Shown: positions 15,552-26,832 of the stretch, in pieces
Layout of the letters: each line of letters opens with the position of its first letter
Numbering within the stretch: the stretch's first letter is position 1
DNA from: Streptomyces sp. SID5785
Lineage (GTDB): Bacteria > Actinomycetota > Actinomycetes > Streptomycetales > Streptomycetaceae
Assembly: GCF_009870065.1 (NCBI RefSeq)
Contig: NZ_WWIA01000779.1
Coordinates: 1-64,000, forward strand
DNA: 64,000 nt
Direction of reading: 5' to 3'
Notes under the pieces: generated by a model
The model's database searches: none
Seen by the model: the letters and a program-made list of their open reading frames with translations, nothing else
Told to the model about the DNA's origin: nothing
Position numbers and translations under genes: made by a program

Positions 15552-18014
15552 ATGTCAGCCTGCGTACCCACCCGCGCCGACGACCCCGACCGGACGGCCG
15601 AGCCCTCGGCCTCCGTGCGGAAGGCGCACAGTCCACCGCCCGCACCGCACCGCCGCTTCCGGATCGCCGGCGCCGACCTCTCCGCGTCCGTGTCCGTCTT
15701 CCTGATCGCCCTGCCGCTGTCCCTCGGCATCGCCCTCGCGACGGGCGCGCCCCTCGAGTCCGGGCTCGTCGCCGCCGCCGTCGGCGGACTCGTCGCCGGA
15801 TTCGTCGGTGGCTCGGCGCTCCAGGTCAGCGGCCCGGCCGCGGGCCTGACCGTGGTCACCGCCGAGCTGATCCAGCGCTACGGATGGCGCACCACGTGCG
15901 GCATCACCGTTCTCGCCGGCCTCGCCCAACTCGGTCTCGGCTGCCTGCGCGTGGCGCGCAGCGCGCTCGCCGTCAGCCCCGCCGTCGTGCACGGCATGCT
16001 CGCCGGGATCGGCGTCACCATCGCCGTCGCCCAGCTGCACATCGTCCTCGGCGGCACGCCCGACAGCTCCGTTCTCGCCAACATCGCGTCGCTGCCGCAC
16101 CAGTTGGCCCGGGTGCACCCGGCCGCCCTCGCCATGAGCGGACTCACGCTGGGACTGCTCGTCCTGTGGCCCCGGCTCCCCGGCAGAGCCGGCCGCATCG
16201 CCCGCAAGGTGCCCGCCGCGCTCGTCGCAGTGACCGCGGCCACCACCGCCACCGTCACGCTCGGCCTGACGCTGCCCGAGGTCGACCTGCCCTCCTGGAG
16301 CAGCCACGCACTCGCGGGACTGCCCGAGGGGCCGGTGCTCGGCATCCTCGCCGCCGTCCTGACGACGACACTGGTGTGCAGCGTGCAGTCGCTGCTCGGC
16401 GCCGTCGCCGTGGACAAGCTGGCGACCGCGCGCACGGACCTGCCGCCCGCCGCCCGCCGCTCCCACCTGGACCGCGAGCTGCTCGGCCAGGGCGCGGCGA
16501 ACATCGTGTCCGGTTCGCTCGGCGGACTCCCCGTCGCCGGCGTCGCCGTCCGCTCGACGGCCAATGTGAACGCGGGCGCGGTCAGCCGGAACTCCACGAT
16601 GCTGCACGGCGTTTGGGTAGTAGCGGCCACGCTGCTCCTCGTCCCGCTCCTGGAGCTGATCCCGCTGGCCTCACTCGCCGCCCTGGTGATGGCCGTCGGG
16701 ATCCGCATGGTCTCCCTGCACCACATCCGCACGGTCACCCGCCACCGTGAGGTCCTGGTGTACGTCGTCACCACGCTCGGTGTCGTCGCCCTCGGTGTAC
16801 TGGAGGGCGTCGGCCTCGGGGTGGCGGTCGCGGTCGGCGTCGCCCTGCACCGGCTCGCCCGCACCCGTATCACGCACACGCAGGACACCCAGGGCGTCCA
16901 CCATGTGCGCGTCCGGGGGCAGTTGACTTTCCTGGCCGTGCCGCGGCTGAGCCGTACGCTGCACCAGGTCCCGCAGGGCGCCGCCTGTGTCGTGGAGCTG
17001 GACGGGTCGTTCATGGACCATGCCGCCTTCGAGGCGCTGCAGGACTGGCAGCACGCGCACACCGGGCAGGGCGGCACCGTGGAGGTCGCCGGCCGGGCCG
17101 GAGCACGCATCGCGGAGCCCGCGAGCGCCGCGCACACCTGCTGCCGCCCGTGGACCCCCTGGCGCAATCACCACTGCGACGGTCCGCAGTCCGCACCCGC
17201 CCCCGAGCAGACCTCGGACCGACCGCGGACCGGTGGGCACCAACTGGCCAGCGGTATCAGCGCGTTCCAGCGGAACACCGCCCCGCTGGTCCGCGGCGAG
17301 CTGGCCCGGCTCGCCCGTGAGGGCCAGCAGCCCACCCAGCTCTTCCTGACCTGCGCCGACTCGCGGCTCGTCACGTCGATGATCACGTCGAGCGGCCCCG
17401 GCGACCTGTTCGTCGTGCGGAACGTGGGCAATCTCGTCCCGCTCCCGGGCGAGGAGAGCGGGGACGACTCGGTGGCCGCCGCCATCGAGTACGCCGTGGA
17501 CGTGCTGAAGGTGCAGTCGGTCACCGTCTGCGGGCACTCCGGGTGCGGCGCGATGCAGGCGCTGCTCGCGGGGCCGCCCGACGGGGCGGCACGCACTCCG
17601 CTCACCCGCTGGCTGCGGCACGGCCTGCCGAGCCTGGCGCGGACCGCGGACACGGAGCGGCCCGGGGCGCGGCTCGCGGGCCGGGAGCCGGCGGACGCGG
17701 CCGAGCAGTTGTGCCTGACCAACGTCGTGCAGCAGCTGGAGCACCTGCGGGCGCACCCCTCGGTGGCCCGCGCCCTGGAGGACGGCGCGCTCGAGCTGCA
17801 CGGCATGTACTTCCACGTCGGTGAGGCGCAGGCCTACCTCCTCACCGAGGGCGACCCCGTCTTCGGCCATGTCGACGGCACGGAGCAGACCGGGGGCTCC
17901 GAGAACCCCGAGAACCCCGAGGCCCCCGCCCCCACCGAGAACACCGGCAGAACCCCGGGCACCCCCGGCACCCCCGGTACCGAGGAGGAGGTGCGAAGGC
18001 CCAGCCTCGCGTGA
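15552..18014 (+). CDS. SulP-family transporter fused to beta-carbonic anhydrase
   Basis: 820 residues. Residues 35-430 are a SulP anion transporter with about 10-12 membrane helices and conserved SGPAAGLTVV and GGLPVAGVAVRSTANVNAGA segments. Residues about 440-510 resemble a STAS domain. Residues about 560-770 are a complete beta-carbonic anhydrase with zinc ligands in LTCADSRLV (Cys, Asp) and CGHSGCGAM (His, Cys). The fusion predicts bicarbonate transport coupled to CO2/HCO3- interconversion at the inner membrane face. The ATG follows GAGGAGACGGGAAC. The C-terminal 50 residues are Pro/Glu/Gly-rich. Start, fusion joint and catalytic residues all look intact, so this is one gene. Confidence 0.93.
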   Translation: MSACVPTRADDPDRTAEPSASVRKAHSPPPAPHRRFRIAGADLSASVSVFLIALPLSLGIALATGAPLESGLVAAAVGGLVAGFVGGSALQVSGPAAGLTVVTAELIQRYGWRTTCGITVLAGLAQLGLGCLRVARSALAVSPAVVHGMLAGIGVTIAVAQLHIVLGGTPDSSVLANIASLPHQLARVHPAALAMSGLTLGLLVLWPRLPGRAGRIARKVPAALVAVTAATTATVTLGLTLPEVDLPSWSSHALAGLPEGPVLGILAAVLTTTLVCSVQSLLGAVAVDKLATARTDLPPAARRSHLDRELLGQGAANIVSGSLGGLPVAGVAVRSTANVNAGAVSRNSTMLHGVWVVAATLLLVPLLELIPLASLAALVMAVGIRMVSLHHIRTVTRHREVLVYVVTTLGVVALGVLEGVGLGVAVAVGVALHRLARTRITHTQDTQGVHHVRVRGQLTFLAVPRLSRTLHQVPQGAACVVELDGSFMDHAAFEALQDWQHAHTGQGGTVEVAGRAGARIAEPASAAHTCCRPWTPWRNHHCDGPQSAPAPEQTSDRPRTGGHQLASGISAFQRNTAPLVRGELARLAREGQQPTQLFLTCADSRLVTSMITSSGPGDLFVVRNVGNLVPLPGEESGDDSVAAAIEYAVDVLKVQSVTVCGHSGCGAMQALLAGPPDGAARTPLTRWLRHGLPSLARTADTERPGARLAGREPADAAEQLCLTNVVQQLEHLRAHPSVARALEDGALELHGMYFHVGEAQAYLLTEGDPVFGHVDGTEQTGGSENPENPEAPAPTENTGRTPGTPGTPGTEEEVRRPSLA

Positions 18015-18075
18015 CCACGGCGGCGTTCTCCCGAACGAGCGCTCGCACGACAGCTCGCGTGACCTGCTGAACCCT

Positions 18076-18115
18076 GCGGCCGTTCCGCACGTGTGAACCG
18101 GTGCGGAACGGCCGC
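18076..18115 (+). terminator. Terminator after the SulP gene
   Basis: A 15-bp perfect stem, GCGGCCGTTCCGCAC with GTGCGGAACGGCCGC, around a 10-base loop. It lies 60 bp past the SulP stop and lacks a T-tract. Confidence 0.75.
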
Positions 18116-18263
18116 GCCGGGGTACCGGATCCATGCCGGCACCCCGGCGACAACAGGTCTAAACCATTTTCCTGGCGGCCCTTGTCAGCAGGGGTCGCCG
18201 TCTGATGAGCTGTGGCCTGGGACACAAATGTCGCCCCGGGCAAAGCACCGCAAGGGAGATGTC

Positions 18264-20219
<1,956 letters not shown>

Positions 20220-20250
20220 CCTCGGCGGCACCCCCCGCAGCCCTTCGGAA

Positions 20251-20280
20251 CGGGCATCCGGCGAACGCGCCGGATGCCCG
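20251..20280 (+). terminator. Terminator after acsA
   Basis: CGGGCATCCGGCG and CGCCGGATGCCCG form a perfect 13-bp stem around AACG, followed by TTTCGT. It lies 31 bp beyond the acsA stop. Confidence 0.85.
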
Positions 20281-20430
20281 TTTCGTGCGTATCGTGACGA
20301 ACACCAGCACGCCCCGCCTCCACCCGGTAGGGTGACGTTCGCGTCAAGAACGCGTCATGATGTCCACAGGGTGTGCCGGGAAGTCTGGTCGGCGGTGTCC
20401 ACAGCCGTACCTGACCGGAGGTTCCACCCC

Positions 20431-21855
20431 GTGAGCGCGCCGACGAAGAAGCCGTCCGACGAGACGGCGAAGAGTTCCCCGAAGGCCCTCGGCCGGCTCT
20501 CCCTGCCGGAGCGCACCTTCGTGGCCGACGCCCTGCGCACCGAGACCGTCGGCGGCGTCCTGCTCCTCGTCGCGGCCGTCGCCGCCCTCGTCTGGGCCAA
20601 CGTGCCGGCGCTGCACCACAGCTACGAGACGGTCAGCGACTTCCACCTCGGCCCCGGCGCCCTCGGCCTGAACCTGTCGATCGAGCACTGGGCGGCCGAC
20701 GGTCTCCTCGCCGTGTTCTTCTTCGTCGCCGGCATCGAGCTCAAGCGCGAACTCGTCGCCGGTGACCTGCGCGATCCGCGCGCCGCCGTCCTCCCGGTCG
20801 TCGCCGCGCTGTGCGGCATGGCGGTGCCCGCGCTGGTCTACACGCTGGTCAACACGGTCGGCGACGGATCGCTCGGCGGCTGGGCCGTGCCGACCGCCAC
20901 CGACATCGCGTTCGCCCTCGCCGTGCTCGCCGTCATCGGCACCTCCCTGCCGAGCGCGCTGCGCGCCTTCCTGCTGACACTCGCGGTCGTCGACGACCTC
21001 TTCGCGATCCTGATCATCGCGGTGTTCTTCACCAGCGACCTGAACTTCGCCGCGCTCGGCGGCGCGTTCCTCGGTCTCGCCGTCTTCTGGCTGCTGCTCC
21101 GCAAGGGGGTGCGCGGCTGGTACGTGTACGTGCCGCTCGCGCTCGTGATCTGGGGCCTCATGTACAACAGCGGCGTCCACGCCACGATCGCCGGCGTCGC
21201 GATGGGCCTCATGCTGCGCTGCCACCGCACCGACGGTGAGGAGCACTCCCCCGGCGAGCACATCGAGCATCTGGTGCGGCCGCTGTCGGCGGGACTCGCG
21301 GTACCGCTGTTCGCCCTGTTCAGCGCGGGTGTCATGGTCTCGGGCGGCGCGCTCGGCGACGTCTTCACCCAGCCGGAGACGCTCGGCGTCGTGCTCGGCC
21401 TCGTCGTCGGCAAGGCCCTCGGCATCTTCGGCGGCACGTGGCTGACCGCCCGCTTCACCCGGGCGTCCCTGTCCGACGAGCTGGCCTGGCCGGACGTCTT
21501 CGCGGTCGCCACGCTCGCCGGGATCGGCTTCACGGTGTCCCTGCTGATCGGGGAACTCGCCTTCACCGACGACCCCGTCCTGACCGACGAGGTCAAGGCG
21601 GCGGTGCTGTGCGGCTCGCTGATCGCCGCGCTCCTCGCCACCGTCCTGCTGAAGATCCGCAACGCCAAGTACCGCGCGCTGTGGGAGGACGAGGAGCGCG
21701 ACGACGACGAGAGCGGGGTGCCCGACATCTACGAACAGGACGATCCGGCGTACCACCTCCGGATGGCCGAGATCCACGAGAGGAAGGCCGCGGAACACCG
21801 AAGGCGTGCCGAAGTGGCGGGCGGGGCAGGCGACGACGACGAGCGTCCGGCATGA
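20431..21855 (+). CDS. nhaA: Na+/H+ antiporter NhaA
   Basis: 474 residues with about 12 membrane helices. The NhaA signature is clear: WAVPTATDIAFALAVLAVIG and LAVVDDLFAILIIAVFF, which contains the paired Asp residues that bind Na+ and protons. A charged tail of about 75 residues (KIRNAKYRALWEDEERDDDESG...) extends past the usual end. The GTG at 20,431 follows CCGGAGGTTCCACCCC. It exports sodium in exchange for protons and contributes to pH homeostasis. A holin-like membrane protein follows 57 bp downstream. Confidence 0.95.
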   Translation: MSAPTKKPSDETAKSSPKALGRLSLPERTFVADALRTETVGGVLLLVAAVAALVWANVPALHHSYETVSDFHLGPGALGLNLSIEHWAADGLLAVFFFVAGIELKRELVAGDLRDPRAAVLPVVAALCGMAVPALVYTLVNTVGDGSLGGWAVPTATDIAFALAVLAVIGTSLPSALRAFLLTLAVVDDLFAILIIAVFFTSDLNFAALGGAFLGLAVFWLLLRKGVRGWYVYVPLALVIWGLMYNSGVHATIAGVAMGLMLRCHRTDGEEHSPGEHIEHLVRPLSAGLAVPLFALFSAGVMVSGGALGDVFTQPETLGVVLGLVVGKALGIFGGTWLTARFTRASLSDELAWPDVFAVATLAGIGFTVSLLIGELAFTDDPVLTDEVKAAVLCGSLIAALLATVLLKIRNAKYRALWEDEERDDDESGVPDIYEQDDPAYHLRMAEIHERKAAEHRRRAEVAGGAGDDDERPA

Positions 21856-21912
21856 TCTGAGACCTACAGTCCGCCACGGAAGCATCCGCTACAGAAGAAC
21901 AGGGAGTATGCG

Positions 21913-22422
21913 ATGAGCGCACCCGACGGCAGCCCGGTCGGCGCCGAACGCAGCATCGGCCAGCTGTTCGCCTCGGCGACGACCGAGATGTCCGCACTGG
22001 TGCACGACGAGATCGCCCTCGCGAAGGTGCAGCTGAAGCGGGACGTCAAGCGCGGGGCCATGGGCGGTGTCGCGTTCATCGTCGCCGCCACCGTACTGAT
22101 CTTCTCGCTGCCGATGCTGAGCTTCGCCCTGGCCTACGGCATCAACGCCTGGACCGGCGGGCACAACGGCGACGGCGGCTGGAACCTCGCCTGGTGCTTC
22201 CTGCTCTCCTTCGCGGGCAGCCTCCTCCTCGCGGGCCTGCTCGGCGCCATCGGTGCCGTGTTCGCCAAGAAGGCGAAGAAGGGCAAGGGCCCGCAGAAGG
22301 TCGCCTCCTCGGTCAAGGAGACGGCGGGCGTACTCCAGAACGCCAAGCCGCACCCCCGACAGGTGACGCCGGGCGACCGTGTCCCCGAGGCCATCGAGGC
22401 TGTGGCACGCTCGTCTTCATGA
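21913..22422 (+). CDS. Phage-holin-superfamily membrane protein (DUF1469-type)
   Basis: 169 residues with a soluble amphipathic N-terminus (RSIGQLFASATTEMSALVHDEIALAKVQLKRDVKRG) and two membrane helices (FIVAATVLIFSLPMLSFALAYGI and CFLLSFAGSLLLAGLLGAIGAVFA), then a basic tail. This is the widespread 'phage holin family, superfamily III' protein of actinobacteria, which has no established lytic role here. The ATG at 21,913 follows AACAGGGAG. Its stop overlaps the next start (ATGA), so it is translationally coupled to the hydrolase. Confidence 0.85.
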   Translation: MSAPDGSPVGAERSIGQLFASATTEMSALVHDEIALAKVQLKRDVKRGAMGGVAFIVAATVLIFSLPMLSFALAYGINAWTGGHNGDGGWNLAWCFLLSFAGSLLLAGLLGAIGAVFAKKAKKGKGPQKVASSVKETAGVLQNAKPHPRQVTPGDRVPEAIEAVARSSS

Positions 22423-23372
22423 CGGACCCCGCCACCCCATCGGCCCAGCCGCCCACCTCGGTCGTACGACTCGACGTGCCCGGCGGCATGGAAGTGCACC
22501 ACCGGGACGTCGCGGCCAACGGCGCGCGCTTCCACATCGCCGAGCTGGGTGACGGGCCGCTCGTGCTGCTGCTGCACGGGTTCCCGCAGTTCTGGTGGAC
22601 GTGGCGGCACCAGCTCGTCGCGCTCGCCGACGCCGGGTTCCGGGCCGTGGCGATGGACCTGCGCGGCGTGGGCGGCAGCGACCGCACCCCGCGCGGCTAC
22701 GACCCGGCGAACCTGGCGCTCGACATCACCGGCGTCGTGCGCTCGCTCGGCGAGCCGGACGCCGCGCTCGTCGGCCACGACCTCGGCGGCTACCTCGCCT
22801 GGACCGCGGCGGCGATGCGGCCCAAGCTGGTGCGCCGGCTCGTCGTGTCGTCGATGCCGCACCCGCGGCGCTGGCGCTCGGCGATGCTCTCCGACCTCAA
22901 GCAGACCTCGGCCGGCTCCTCCGTGTGGGGGTTCCAGCGGCCGTGGGTGCCCGAGCGTCAGCTCGTCGCGGACGACGGGGCGTTGGTGGGCCGGCTCGTG
23001 CGCGACTGGTCGGGGCCGAACCAGCCGGACGACAAGGCCGTCGACGCCTACCGCCAGGCCATGTGCATCCCCTCCACCGCGCACTGCTCGGTCGAGCCGT
23101 ACCGCTGGCTGGTCCGCTCGCTGGCCCGGCCGGACGGCATCCAGTTCTACCGGCGCATGAAGCGTCCGGTGCGGGTACCGACCCTGCATCTGCACGGCTC
23201 GCTCGACCCCGTGATGCGCACGCGCAGTGCCGCGGGCTCCGGCGAGTACGTCGAAGCCCCCTACCGCTGGCGGCTGTTCGACGGGCTCGGGCACTTCCCG
23301 CACGAGGAGGACCCGGTGGCGTTCTCCAACGAGCTGGTCAACTGGCTGAAGGACCCCGAGCCGGACCGGTAG
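22419..23372 (+). CDS. Alpha/beta hydrolase, epoxide-hydrolase-like
   Basis: 317 residues. The oxyanion segment is LLHGFPQFWW. The nucleophile elbow is VGHDLGGYLAW, with Asp rather than Ser, as in epoxide hydrolases and haloalkane dehalogenases. The acid is in HLHGSLDPV and the catalytic His in GLGHFPHEE. The product resembles M. tuberculosis EphE, which I recall also following acs and a small membrane protein. The ATG overlaps the stop of the holin-like gene. Natural substrate unknown; epoxide hydrolysis is inferred from the catalytic Asp and HGFP motif. Confidence 0.88.
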   Translation: MTDPATPSAQPPTSVVRLDVPGGMEVHHRDVAANGARFHIAELGDGPLVLLLHGFPQFWWTWRHQLVALADAGFRAVAMDLRGVGGSDRTPRGYDPANLALDITGVVRSLGEPDAALVGHDLGGYLAWTAAAMRPKLVRRLVVSSMPHPRRWRSAMLSDLKQTSAGSSVWGFQRPWVPERQLVADDGALVGRLVRDWSGPNQPDDKAVDAYRQAMCIPSTAHCSVEPYRWLVRSLARPDGIQFYRRMKRPVRVPTLHLHGSLDPVMRTRSAAGSGEYVEAPYRWRLFDGLGHFPHEEDPVAFSNELVNWLKDPEPDR

Positions 23373-23500
23373 CCGCATGTGGGGCGTCCGGTGTCCGGGG
23401 AGGAACACCTGTCCTACGAACAGCCAATTGCCCGGCGCATAAGCCAATTGGGCGCGGCCGGGGAGGTTACCGACCATGAGGCCCGGGCACACGTCGGGGT

Positions 23501-23686
23501 ATGGGCTGGACGCACGACTACAGTGACGCAGCACGCACCCGCCGCCCCGCGATGACGCTGGGCTCACCCCGGAGGGGAGCGCCGCAGGACCTCGCGGCGC
23601 ACGATCCCCGGCTGGGTATTCCGCGCATCCTGCGGCGCAGGGCCCGGTGGGTGTCCGCCCGGCTCCGGCACAGCAGCCGCGACTGA
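23501..23686 (+). CDS. Small basic protein, unknown
   Basis: 61 residues, Arg-rich (MGWTHDYSDAARTRRPAMTLG... and PRILRRRARWVSARLRHSS). Codon third positions are strongly G/C as in neighbouring genes, which favours a real gene, but the ribosome site is weak (GTCGGGGT before the ATG) and no domain is recognised. It lies alone in a 340-bp interval before the convergent marP gene. It could be a small DNA- or membrane-binding protein, or a chance frame. Confidence 0.45.
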   Translation: MGWTHDYSDAARTRRPAMTLGSPRRGAPQDLAAHDPRLGIPRILRRRARWVSARLRHSSRD

Positions 23687-23712
23687 CCCCTCGCACCGCG
23701 GGCCACCGGTCC

Positions 23713-24921
23713 TCACAGGGCGCAGGCGTCCGTGTCGACCTCCTGGACCGCCGAGCGGCCCTGCTCGATGTCGCTGCGGATCTCGTCGCCGGTCAGGGCG
23801 TATCCCGTGTCCGCGTCGTCCAAGGACTTGGCGAAGACCACGCCGTAGACCTGGCCGTCCGGCGTCAGCAGCGGGCCGCCCGAGTTGCCCTGACGGACCG
23901 TCGCGTACAGGGAGTACACGTCGCGCTGGACGGTGCCCCGGTGGTAGATGTCCGGCCCGTTGGCCGTGATGCGGCCGCGCAGGCGGGCGGGGCGCACGTC
24001 GTACGCGCCGTTCTCGGGGAAGCCGGCGACGATGGCGCCGCCGCCGCGCTGCGCGTCCGTCGGTGTGAAACGCAGCGGGGGCGCCTTCAGCTCCGGCACG
24101 TCGAGGACCGCGATGTCGCGCTTCCAGTCGTAGAGGACGACCTTCGCGTCGTAGCGCACGCCCTCGCCGCCTATCTGGACGGTGGGCTCGTCGACCCCGC
24201 CGACCACATGCGCGTTCGTCATGACGCGGCGGTCGGCGAAGACGAAGCCGGTGCCTTCCAGGACCTTGCCGCAACTGGGCGCCTGGCCCACGACCTTGAC
24301 GATCGACCGCTTCGCGGAGGTCGCGACGGCGCTCTTGGCGAGGGCCTGGTCCGGCGGGCGGACCTCGGCGATCGGCTCGTTGGCGAACGGGCTGAAGACC
24401 TGGGGGAAACCGTTCTGCGCAAGGGTGGAGGAGAAGTCCGCGAACCAGGTGTCCGCCTGGGTGGGCAGCGCCTGCGAGACCCCGAGCAGCACCTTGGAGC
24501 TGCGGACCTCCTTGCCCAGCGTCGGCAGCGTCGTCCCGGCGAGCGCGGAACCTATCAGCCAGGCCACCAGGAGCATCGCCGCGACATTGACCACGGCACC
24601 GCCCGTCGCGTCCAGCGCACGGGCGGGGGACCAGGTGATGTACCGGCGCAGCTTGTTGCCCAGGTGTGTGGTGAAGGCCTGGCCGACCGAGGCGAAGACG
24701 ATCACCACGATCACGGCGACGACCGCGGCCGCCGTCGTGACCTGTGCGTCGTCGGTGGCCGCCGACCAGATCACGGGGAGCACGTAGACCGCGACGAGTC
24801 CGCCGCCGAGGAATCCGATCACCGACAGGATGCCGACGACGAACCCCTGGCGGTAACCGACGATCGCGAACCACAGGGCGGCGGCGAGCAACAGGATGTC
24901 CAGCACATTCACGGGGGCCAC
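23713..24921 (-). CDS. marP: MarP-like membrane serine protease (CvpA domain + trypsin fold)
   Basis: 402 residues. Residues 1-165 hold four membrane helices of the CvpA type (NVLDILLLAAALWFAIVGY...). From about 200 onward is a chymotrypsin-like protease with the full triad: NAHVVGG (His), WKRDIAVLDV (Asp) and RQGNSGGPLL (Ser). In M. tuberculosis MarP is needed for acid resistance, and the same gene order (NUDIX then protease) is recalled there. Conserved Cys residues (PSCGKV and DTDACAL at the C-terminus) may form a regulatory disulphide. The GTG at 24,921 starts four bases after the NUDIX stop, so the two are co-transcribed. Confidence 0.92.
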   Translation of the reverse strand: MAPVNVLDILLLAAALWFAIVGYRQGFVVGILSVIGFLGGGLVAVYVLPVIWSAATDDAQVTTAAAVVAVIVVIVFASVGQAFTTHLGNKLRRYITWSPARALDATGGAVVNVAAMLLVAWLIGSALAGTTLPTLGKEVRSSKVLLGVSQALPTQADTWFADFSSTLAQNGFPQVFSPFANEPIAEVRPPDQALAKSAVATSAKRSIVKVVGQAPSCGKVLEGTGFVFADRRVMTNAHVVGGVDEPTVQIGGEGVRYDAKVVLYDWKRDIAVLDVPELKAPPLRFTPTDAQRGGGAIVAGFPENGAYDVRPARLRGRITANGPDIYHRGTVQRDVYSLYATVRQGNSGGPLLTPDGQVYGVVFAKSLDDADTGYALTGDEIRSDIEQGRSAVQEVDTDACAL

Positions 24922-24925
24922 CCTG

Positions 24926-25714
24926 TCATGAGCGCCAGTCGAGCGGGACCGACTTCTCCCGGTCCCAGGGCTTCTCCCATCCCGCGAAGTGCAGCAGTCT
25001 GTCGATCACGCCGGCCGTGAAACCCCAGACCAGGGCGGATTCCACCAGGAAGGCGGGGCCGTGGTGGCCGCTGGGGTGACGGGCCGTCGCCCTGTTCGCC
25101 GGGTCCGTGAGATCGGCCACCGGGACCGTGAAGACCCGGGCCGTCTCCGCGGGGTCCACGGCCGCGACCGGCGTCGGCACCCGCCACCAGCCGAGCACCG
25201 GCGTCACGACGAACCCGCTCACCGGGATGTACAGCTTCGGGAGCTGGCCGAAGAGCTGGACGCCGCTCGGGTCCAGGCCCGTCTCCTCCCAGGCCTCGCG
25301 CAGCGCGGCCCGCAGCGGGCCCTCGGCGCGCGGGTCCCCGTCCTCCGGGTCGAGGGCTCCGCCGGGGAACGACGGCTGGCCCGCGTGCGAGCGCAGCGAG
25401 CCCGCCCGCTCCATCAGCAGCAGCTCGGGGCCTCGCTCGCCCTCACCGAACAGGATCAGCACCGCGGACTGCCGGCCCGCGCCGTCCGCGGGCGGCAGGA
25501 AGCGGCTGAGCTGCTCGCCGCGGACCGTCGCGGCGGCCTCGGCGACCGGGTCGAGCCAGTCCGGCAGGCCCGCCGTGCGCAGCGTGACGTCCGCACCGGC
25601 GACCGGTCCGGCGACCGGCCCGGCCGCGCCCTCGTGCGGACCGCCGCTGCCGCCCCTGCCGGTGTCGCCGCCGGTCCCGCGGATCTCGCTCACGTGCTTC
25701 ATCGCCGCCCCCAT
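24926..25714 (-). CDS. NUDIX hydrolase, CoA pyrophosphatase type
   Basis: 262 residues. The CoA-specific sequence LRSHAGQPSFPGGALD precedes the Nudix box, whose C-terminal part is ALREAWEETGLD. That combination is typical of peroxisomal/bacterial CoA diphosphatases (NudL-like), which split CoA and acyl-CoA into phosphopantetheine and 3',5'-ADP. The box has a longer insert (PEDGDPRAEGPL) than the 23-residue consensus. Two ATGs at 25,714 and 25,702 are possible; the upstream is listed. The N-terminal 40 residues are Gly-rich and poorly constrained. Upstream is a CAGGAGGAC repeat tract separating it from nth. Confidence 0.88.
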   Translation of the reverse strand: MGAAMKHVSEIRGTGGDTGRGGSGGPHEGAAGPVAGPVAGADVTLRTAGLPDWLDPVAEAAATVRGEQLSRFLPPADGAGRQSAVLILFGEGERGPELLLMERAGSLRSHAGQPSFPGGALDPEDGDPRAEGPLRAALREAWEETGLDPSGVQLFGQLPKLYIPVSGFVVTPVLGWWRVPTPVAAVDPAETARVFTVPVADLTDPANRATARHPSGHHGPAFLVESALVWGFTAGVIDRLLHFAGWEKPWDREKSVPLDWRS

Positions 25715-25771
25715 GACTCTCGTGATGGGCCCAACGCCCGACCGCCCTTCGTTCGTTCCCCCGTCACCCGT

Positions 25772-25858
25772 CAGGAGGACCAGGAGGACCCCCGGCCAGG
25801 AGGCCCCCCAGCCCCAGGAGGACCCCCGGCCCAGGAGGATCCCTGTCAGGAGGATCCC
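25772..25858. repeat. CAGGAGGAC repeat cluster between nth and the NUDIX gene
   Basis: At least six copies of CAGGAGGA(C/T) within 90 bp. On the minus strand, the direction of transcription, the mRNA would contain repeated CCUCCUG, the same sequence as the 16S rRNA anti-Shine-Dalgarno. It overlaps the last four codons of nth. Confidence 0.8.
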
Positions 25859-26820
25859 AGCGGCGGGGCCGGCAGCCCGCCCGCGTCCAGGTAGGACTGC
25901 GGCGGCTTGAGGCGCTGGCCCGGCAGGCCGCCCTTCTCGTACTTGAGCAGCTTCTTCGCCTTCTCCGGGTCCGTCTCGCCCTCCCCGTAGGCCGGGCAGA
26001 GCGGGGCGATCGGACAGGCGCCGCAGGCCGGCTTGCGGGCGTGGCAGATCCGGCGGCCGTGGAAGATCACGTGATGGCTGAGCATCGTCCACTGACTCTT
26101 CGGGAACAGCTCGCCGACCGCCTTCTCTACCTTGTCCGGATCGGTCTCCTCGGTCCACTTCCAGCGCCGCACCAGGCGCCCGAAGTGCGTGTCGACCGTG
26201 ATGCCGGGGCGCCCGAACGCGTTGCCCAGGACCACGAAGGCCGTCTTGCGGCCGACGCCGGGCAGCTTGACCAGGTCCTCGAGCCGGCCGGGCACCTCCC
26301 CGCCGAACTCCTCGGTGAGCACCTTCGCGAGGCCCATGATCGACTTCGTCTTGGCGCGGAAGAAGCCGGTCGGCCGGATCAACTCCTCGACCTTCTCCGG
26401 ATTCGCCGCCGCGAGGTCCTCGGGAGCCGGATACGCGGCGAACAGCGCGGGGGTCGTCTGATTCACCCTCAGGTCCGTCGTCTGCGCGGACAGCACCGTG
26501 GCGACGACCAGCTGGTACGCGTTCTCGAAGTCGAGCTCCGGGTGGGCGTACGGGTACGTCTCCGCGAGCTCCCGGTCGATCTTCCGCGCCCGGCGCACGA
26601 GCGCGACCCTGCTCTCGGGCTTCGGCGCGGCCTTCTTCCGGGCCGGGGCCTTCGCGGCCGGGCTCTTCGCGGCCGGGGTCTTCTTCGCTGGCATCGGCTG
26701 GACGGCCTTCCCTGGGCGGACAGAAGGGTGGTTCCACGCCTGTTCGCCCACAGCGGAATCGGGGTGGGCGGGCACCGCGCCGACCCCCTCCACCTGCGGT
26801 CTCACGGGCGTTCTGGACAC
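25846..26820 (-). CDS. nth: Endonuclease III
   Basis: 324 residues if started at the GTG at 26,820. The helix-hairpin-helix [14 protein letters not shown] carries the catalytic Lys, and [11 protein letters not shown] supplies the Asp. The iron-sulphur motif C-x6-C-x2-C-x5-C is intact ([17 protein letters not shown]). It removes oxidised pyrimidines and cleaves the abasic site in base-excision repair. The GTG has a TAGGCT box six bases upstream, consistent with a leaderless message; the alternative ATG at 26,694 ([12 protein letters not shown]) would remove a non-conserved 42-residue leader. A Lys/Ala/Pro-rich linker (residues 43-70) precedes the enzyme. Confidence 0.93.
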   Translation of the reverse strand: MSRTPVRPQVEGVGAVPAHPDSAVGEQAWNHPSVRPGKAVQPMPAKKTPAAKSPAAKAPARKKAAPKPESRVALVRRARKIDRELAETYPYAHPELDFENAYQLVVATVLSAQTTDLRVNQTTPALFAAYPAPEDLAAANPEKVEELIRPTGFFRAKTKSIMGLAKVLTEEFGGEVPGRLEDLVKLPGVGRKTAFVVLGNAFGRPGITVDTHFGRLVRRWKWTEETDPDKVEKAVGELFPKSQWTMLSHHVIFHGRRICHARKPACGACPIAPLCPAYGEGETDPEKAKKLLKYEKGGLPGQRLKPPQSYLDAGGLPAPPLGSS

Positions 26821-26826
26821 CCGGCC

Positions 26827-26832
26827 AGCCTA
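26827..26832 (-). promoter_or_regulatory. -10 box of leaderless promoter for nth
   Basis: TAGGCT on the minus strand, six bases before the GTG at 26,820. Confidence 0.5.

Noticed and set aside
18093-18263. Upstream extension of acsA to an ATG-like start at 18,093
   Set aside because: It starts within the SulP terminator stem; the GTG at 18,264 has a good ribosome site and gives the normal length.
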